DNA of 64,000 nucleotides from Comamonas testosteroni (GTDB lineage Bacteria > Pseudomonadota > Gammaproteobacteria > Burkholderiales > Burkholderiaceae_C), in the NCBI RefSeq assembly GCF_000761245.1, contig NZ_AWOR01000068.1, positions 186,001-250,000 of the forward strand, in the 5' to 3' direction. Below the pieces are notes generated by a model that was not told the DNA's origin, did no database searches, and was given only the letters and a program-made list of their open reading frames with translations. Shown in pieces: positions 60,200 to 64,000 of this stretch (positions are counted from its first letter, which is position 1; each line of letters begins with the position of its first letter). The position numbers and the translations under genes were made by a program.

Positions 60200-61984
60200 T
60201 CATTGCATCTGCTGCAGGTTGCCGATGCGCACCAGCATCTCGGTGAACATCTGCATGTCTGTGCGCAGATCCGGCAGCTCCTGATACTCCAGCGCATTGT
60301 GGGCCGTGTATTTCTTGCCGGGCATGGCCGGGCCAAAGTTGATGGCGTTGGGCATGAGCTTGGCCGTGGTGCTGCCGGCGGTGGCCACGGGCTTGGCGTC
60401 CAGCCCCGTGGTGTCGCCAAAGATATTGAGCAGGGTGCTCAGCCACGCGCCCTTGGGATCGCGGGCCATCCAGTTGCCCTGGGTGTACTGCACGGTCACA
60501 GGAACCTTGGCCGCATCGCTCCAGCGGGCAATGCCCTGCTCCACCTCGGCGCGCAGCTGCTCGGGCGTCTTGCCCCGCGGCATGCGCGCATTGGCTGTCA
60601 CCTCCAGCTTGCCGTCAGCAGACTTGATGAGGTTGGGCGACAGCGTCAGCGGCCCCATGAAATCATCGGCATAGGCAATGCCCAGCTGCCGGCCCAGATA
60701 GTCCAGGCCGAACACTCCATTGATATAGCGTACCGCCTGACTGTACTGATTGGGCTGCAGCAGCGCCGCGCCCTGCTCCGGCATCAGGCTTTGCTGCAGA
60801 AACAGCGCCAGGCGCGGCACGGGATTGACCCCTTCTTCAGGACGAGAGCCGTGGGCCGACGCTCCAGTGACCTTGACCGTGACCTGGCCCTCTGCGCGCT
60901 GCACGTCGATGGCGAACTTGCCCTGCGCCTCGTGCTGGCGCACAAACTCGTCCTTTTCCTGAGACAGCCGCTGCGCAATCTGATCCAGCGCAGCCGCATC
61001 GGTGGCGGAGACGGTGGCGGAGGCCGTCTGCGCAATAGAGTTGGCCGAGGCGGCGCCGCTCATGGCAGTGATGGCAGGCCTGGCGGCATTCACAGCCACA
61101 TCCGCAAACAAGGCCTTGAGCGCGCCCGTGCCCTTTTCAGCGACCACGGCCGGGTACTTGCTGTCCAGCACGATGTTGTACTGAGGCAGCGCGGTCTTGG
61201 CCTGGTAGTACTTCATGGCATCGCCGCCGGTTTCCTCGGTGGTCTCTATCATCAGGCGAATGCTGCGCGACAGCGGCAGACCGCTGTCCTTGACCGCCTT
61301 CATCGCATACAGCACGGTGGCGATAGATCCCTTGTCGTCAATCGTGCCGCGCCCATAAAGCCGTTCGCCCACACGGGTGACCTGAAAAGGGTTGATCTGC
61401 CTGCCGTCCAGCACCCACTCGGCAGCCACCACCGGCACCACATCGGCATGGGTCAGAATGCCGAACTCGGTTGCCTCGCTCGCGCGGCTGGCCGCATTGG
61501 CTGGCAGCGTCACTTCAAAGATGCGGTTATCCACATTGCGAAAGTGCAGCCCGAATTCGGTGGCCATGGATGCAACGAGCTTGCCGAAGTCCAGGATGGC
61601 CGGGCTCTCATGCGGGGGCACCTTGGGATCGCGCACCGTGGGCAGCGCCACCATGCGCTGCAGGCTCTCCAGCACCGCCGTCTCTTGTGTCACGCGGTTG
61701 TACACCCCCAGCAATCGGGCGATATCTGCCAGCTCGCCGTCCGACAGAGACTGACCGAGCATGTAGCGCTGTACCGCTGCAGCCACACCCGGCTCTGTCC
61801 TGGCAGCCTGTTGCGCAAATACCTTGAAGGAAGCGGGAGAGGTCTTGGCGGACGATGCAATCAATGCGTCCAGCGCGGGTTTCTTCAGGGTCTGCGCCTG
61901 AACAGGCAGGCTGACGCCTGCAACCAGACTCAAGGTCAGGCTCGCAGCGATGATCGGCAAAGAGGGCTTGCAGGATTTCTTCAT
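60200..61984 (-). CDS. exported M20 dipeptidase-like peptidase
   Basis: A 594-residue, exported metallopeptidase. Signal peptide to about PVQAQT, a helical N-terminal region (~35-120), then a PepV-type catalytic domain with ILTHADVVPV, LYGRGTIDDKG, MIETTEETGGDA and a late AHNALEY. It is longer than ordinary PepV (~470). Periplasmic dipeptide or aminoacyl hydrolysis is likely. The gap to dtd is short. Confidence 0.82.
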   Translation of the reverse strand: MKKSCKPSLPIIAASLTLSLVAGVSLPVQAQTLKKPALDALIASSAKTSPASFKVFAQQAARTEPGVAAAVQRYMLGQSLSDGELADIARLLGVYNRVTQETAVLESLQRMVALPTVRDPKVPPHESPAILDFGKLVASMATEFGLHFRNVDNRIFEVTLPANAASRASEATEFGILTHADVVPVVAAEWVLDGRQINPFQVTRVGERLYGRGTIDDKGSIATVLYAMKAVKDSGLPLSRSIRLMIETTEETGGDAMKYYQAKTALPQYNIVLDSKYPAVVAEKGTGALKALFADVAVNAARPAITAMSGAASANSIAQTASATVSATDAAALDQIAQRLSQEKDEFVRQHEAQGKFAIDVQRAEGQVTVKVTGASAHGSRPEEGVNPVPRLALFLQQSLMPEQGAALLQPNQYSQAVRYINGVFGLDYLGRQLGIAYADDFMGPLTLSPNLIKSADGKLEVTANARMPRGKTPEQLRAEVEQGIARWSDAAKVPVTVQYTQGNWMARDPKGAWLSTLLNIFGDTTGLDAKPVATAGSTTAKLMPNAINFGPAMPGKKYTAHNALEYQELPDLRTDMQMFTEMLVRIGNLQQMQ

Positions 61985-62038
61985 GGACAGCTTTTGTAGG
62001 AATCGGGGTGATGAATGTGGTCTCAGGCTTGGCTTCGC

Positions 62039-62488
62039 CTATACCTGAGGCTCCATACGCATGGGGATGGTCACGGGACCGTCATTGACCAGATGCACCT
62101 GCATGTCGGCGGCGAACTCGCCGGTCTGCACCTGAGGATGGGCCACCCTGGCCTGGTCCACAAAGTAGTCGTAGAGGCGCCGACCTTCGCCAGGCTCGGC
62201 AGCTGCAGTGAAGCTGGGGCGATTGCCGCCCCTGGTGTCGGCCGCCAGCGTGAACTGGCTGACCACCAGCAGCCCTCCGCCAACGTCCTGCAGGCTTTTG
62301 TTCATCTTGCCGGCCTCGTCGCTGAAGATGCGCAGCTTCAGCATCTTGGCCAGCAACTTGTCGGCCTCGGCCTCGGTATCGCCGCGCTCGGCACAGACCA
62401 GCGCCAGCAAGCCCTGGTCGATCTGGCCCGTAATACGACCACCAACCTCCACGCGCGCCTGCTTGACGCGCTGAATCACACTCATCAT
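62039..62488 (-). CDS. dtd: D-aminoacyl-tRNA deacylase
   Basis: Removes D-amino acids (and Gly) from mischarged tRNA. The 149-residue protein has the [12 protein letters not shown] block and the cis Gly-Pro motif NDGPVT, the two hallmarks of DTD. The start codons overlap the stop of the CDF gene by four bases (62485-62488), so both are translated as one operon. Confidence 0.95.
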   Translation of the reverse strand: MMSVIQRVKQARVEVGGRITGQIDQGLLALVCAERGDTEAEADKLLAKMLKLRIFSDEAGKMNKSLQDVGGGLLVVSQFTLAADTRGGNRPSFTAAAEPGEGRRLYDYFVDQARVAHPQVQTGEFAADMQVHLVNDGPVTIPMRMEPQV

Positions 62489-63459
62489 GTACTTAAACCT
62501 TCCTTGGCCGTGCCTTGTGCTGCGCCACCCTGCTCTCCGTCAGCCACTTCGCTGACCGTGTTCATGCCCATGGGCAGCAGCTCGATACGGGCATAGAGGC
62601 CGGGAATGGCCTCCAGCAGCGCGACTTCAATCTCCGAGCGCAATTGTGCCGCTCGCTGCACGCTCCACTGGCCGGGAACATGCATGTGGAAATCCACAAA
62701 GCTGCGCTCCCCCGCCTGGCGGCTGGAGATATTGTCAAAGCTCACACCCTCGTTGCGCTTGGCATAGCCATCCAGCAAAGTGTCAATCTTCAGACGCTGC
62801 GGCGCATCCAGCGCCTGATCCATCAGTCCTTGCGAGGACTGCCAGACCAGTTGCACACCCTGCACGCAGATATGCACAGCCACTGCCAGAGCCACCAGTG
62901 CATCCATCCACAGCCAACCCGTCAAGGCGGCGGCCAACAGCCCCACCACCACGCCCACCGAAGTCCAAACATCAGTCAGCAGGTGCCGCGCATCGCCCTC
63001 CAGTGCCATGGAGCGATATTTGCGTGAAGAGCGCAGCATGACCCAGGCCAGCAGCCCGTTGAAGACCGTGCTGAGCAGCGACAGCATCAGGCCCCAGCTC
63101 AACTGCTCCAGTGGTTGTGGGCTCCACAGCCGCGACAGCGCCGCCCAGGCAATCGCCAGGCTGGCGCCTATGACCAGCACGCCCTCGAAACCGGCCGAGA
63201 AGTACTCGGCCTTGTAATGCCCGTAAGGGTGCTCGGTGTCCGCCGGCCGCTTGGCCACGGTCACCATGGTCAGCGCGAACATGGCACCGGCCAGATTCAC
63301 AAAAGACTCCAGCGCATCGGACAGCAGGCCTACCGAGCCGGTCAGCCACCAGGCCAGGGTCTTGAGAACGATGGTGAGCAGTGCCACCACCACGGATAGA
63401 CGCAGCAGATTGTGCGGCTGCAGCCATTTTGAAGAGCTTGAGAGGTCGGATTTGAGCAT
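62485..63459 (-). CDS. cation diffusion facilitator (CDF) transporter
   Basis: A 324-residue inner-membrane metal/proton antiporter. Six membrane segments with metal-site-like residues ([14 protein letters not shown] and [13 protein letters not shown]) and the cytoplasmic dimerisation domain with [13 protein letters not shown]. The first motif has SDALE rather than the HxxxD of zinc transporters, resembling the DxxxD-type sites of Fe/Mn members; the metal is not certain. It heads the CDF-dtd operon. Confidence 0.88.
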   Translation of the reverse strand: MLKSDLSSSSKWLQPHNLLRLSVVVALLTIVLKTLAWWLTGSVGLLSDALESFVNLAGAMFALTMVTVAKRPADTEHPYGHYKAEYFSAGFEGVLVIGASLAIAWAALSRLWSPQPLEQLSWGLMLSLLSTVFNGLLAWVMLRSSRKYRSMALEGDARHLLTDVWTSVGVVVGLLAAALTGWLWMDALVALAVAVHICVQGVQLVWQSSQGLMDQALDAPQRLKIDTLLDGYAKRNEGVSFDNISSRQAGERSFVDFHMHVPGQWSVQRAAQLRSEIEVALLEAIPGLYARIELLPMGMNTVSEVADGEQGGAAQGTAKEGLST

Positions 63460-63587
63460 GTTCTGGTTCCTGAGCCTCTATATCACCAAGTGTTCTGATA
63501 CATCAATAGTCTTTGCAAGTTGTCTGAAAAGCAATTCACAATCCCTTATCGTGATGGACATGTCATGGTCGAGGCTGACCTGATTCC

Positions 63588-63596
63588 TATATAAAT
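63588..63596 (+). promoter_or_regulatory. probable -10 region of the PAS gene
   Basis: TATATAAAT about 24 bases before the start codon, in the 160-base gap between divergent genes. GACATGTC, a perfect 8-bp palindrome, lies at 63557-63564. No clear -35. Confidence 0.4.
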
Positions 63597-63619
63597 ACTC
63601 CCAGAAAAAAGGGAGGCGC

Positions 63620-64000
63620 ATGCCTGATACGTTGACAGCACAGCAAACGAGGGATGAGGACGCCATTCTTCGACTGGTGGCCGATACAGCACCCGCAATG
63701 CTGGCTTATTTTGATGCCGACACACGCGCCTGTCGCTTTGCCAACGCGCGCTATGCAGAGCACTTTGGTCACACCATGCAAAGCATCGTGGGCATGGATG
63801 TGCGCGACATCGTGGGCGAGCCGGTCTGGACACAGATCGAGCCTTATCTGGACTCCGTGGCCGTCGACAACACTCAGACGCTGCGCTATACCCGCCAGGT
63901 CGAAAACGAAACTGGCCGGCTGCAACACATCGAGGCAGTGCTGCGCCCTCATGAGGAAAAAGGCGTACTCAAGGGCGTTGTGGCGCTGATGACCGATGTC
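63620..64000 (+). CDS. PAS-domain protein, incomplete at the window edge
   Basis: An open frame from ATG 63620 (GGGAGG at 63611-63616) to the last base, 127 codons so far. The N-terminal region LRLVADTAPAMLAYFDADTRACRFANARYAEHFG is a PAS fold of the type common in sensor kinases and GGDEF/EAL proteins; HIEAVLRPHEEKGVLKGVVALMTDV is its last strands. The output domain lies outside the window, so the role is unknown. Confidence 0.75.
   Translation, partial: MPDTLTAQQTRDEDAILRLVADTAPAMLAYFDADTRACRFANARYAEHFGHTMQSIVGMDVRDIVGEPVWTQIEPYLDSVAVDNTQTLRYTRQVENETGRLQHIEAVLRPHEEKGVLKGVVALMTDV

Overview
The window is a 64 kb piece of a GC-rich beta-proteobacterial chromosome, most likely Comamonas or a close relative in the Comamonadaceae. 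This rests on protein family content, four Bug-type periplasmic binding proteins, the phoH-ybeY and ruvA/ruvB gene set, and dispersed short intergenic repeats. It is not based on a database search. No rRNA, CRISPR array, insertion sequence or prophage was seen. Nearly all of the sequence is conventional chromosomal coding DNA, plus two tandem tRNA-Val(CAC) genes.

Layout. 1-8.4 kb: phenylalanine hydroxylase, a large MscS-type channel, an alpha/beta hydrolase, acyl-CoA synthetase, the tRNA pair, a hemerythrin and an MBL-fold hydrolase. 8.4-16.5 kb is an iron-uptake neighbourhood: a siderophore-interacting reductase with a small membrane protein, a divergent MarR regulator with two operator-like palindromes, a Fiu-like catecholate receptor behind a Fur-box-like site, a PiuC hydroxylase and a second TonB receptor. 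16.8-31 kb is housekeeping: lytic transglycosylase, 5-formyl-THF cyclo-ligase, QueC, GST, CCA enzyme, alcohol dehydrogenase, TrxC, MidA-type methyltransferase, an SDR-folB-ttcA operon and small exported proteins. 31-42 kb is catabolic: a D-threonine aldolase-like enzyme, a Bug-M20-phosphoribosyltransferase operon, and a LysR gene divergent from a CoA-transferase/acyl-CoA dehydrogenase/nitronate monooxygenase/Bug operon.

42-48.6 kb is the most unusual part. A fatty-acid-hydroxylase/YhhN fusion protein (possible ether-lipid cleavage) carries in frame an 80-bp element that recurs in intergenic DNA of this window. It is followed by a magnesium locus: a good promoter, a short upstream ORF with competing RNA pairings, two small genes, a 41-codon leader ORF beginning Met-Asp-Pro-Asp-Pro (the signature of the enterobacterial MgtL low-Mg sensor peptide) with a 9-bp GC stem just downstream of those codons, then mgtA and mgtC. 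48.7-64 kb: ruvB and ruvA separated by a peroxiredoxin and a secreted serine protease, phoH-ybeY, an outer-membrane barrel, another Bug gene whose ribosome-binding site lies in a palindrome, a TSUP transporter, dbpA, two exported M20 peptidases, dtd, a CDF transporter, and the start of a PAS-domain protein cut by the window edge.

The best candidates for something new are the translation-coupled mgtA leader and the family of 80-bp imperfect palindromes (copies at about 10.0, 14.2, 33.1 and, inside a gene, 43.3 kb, with related pieces at 19.8 and 53.8 kb).
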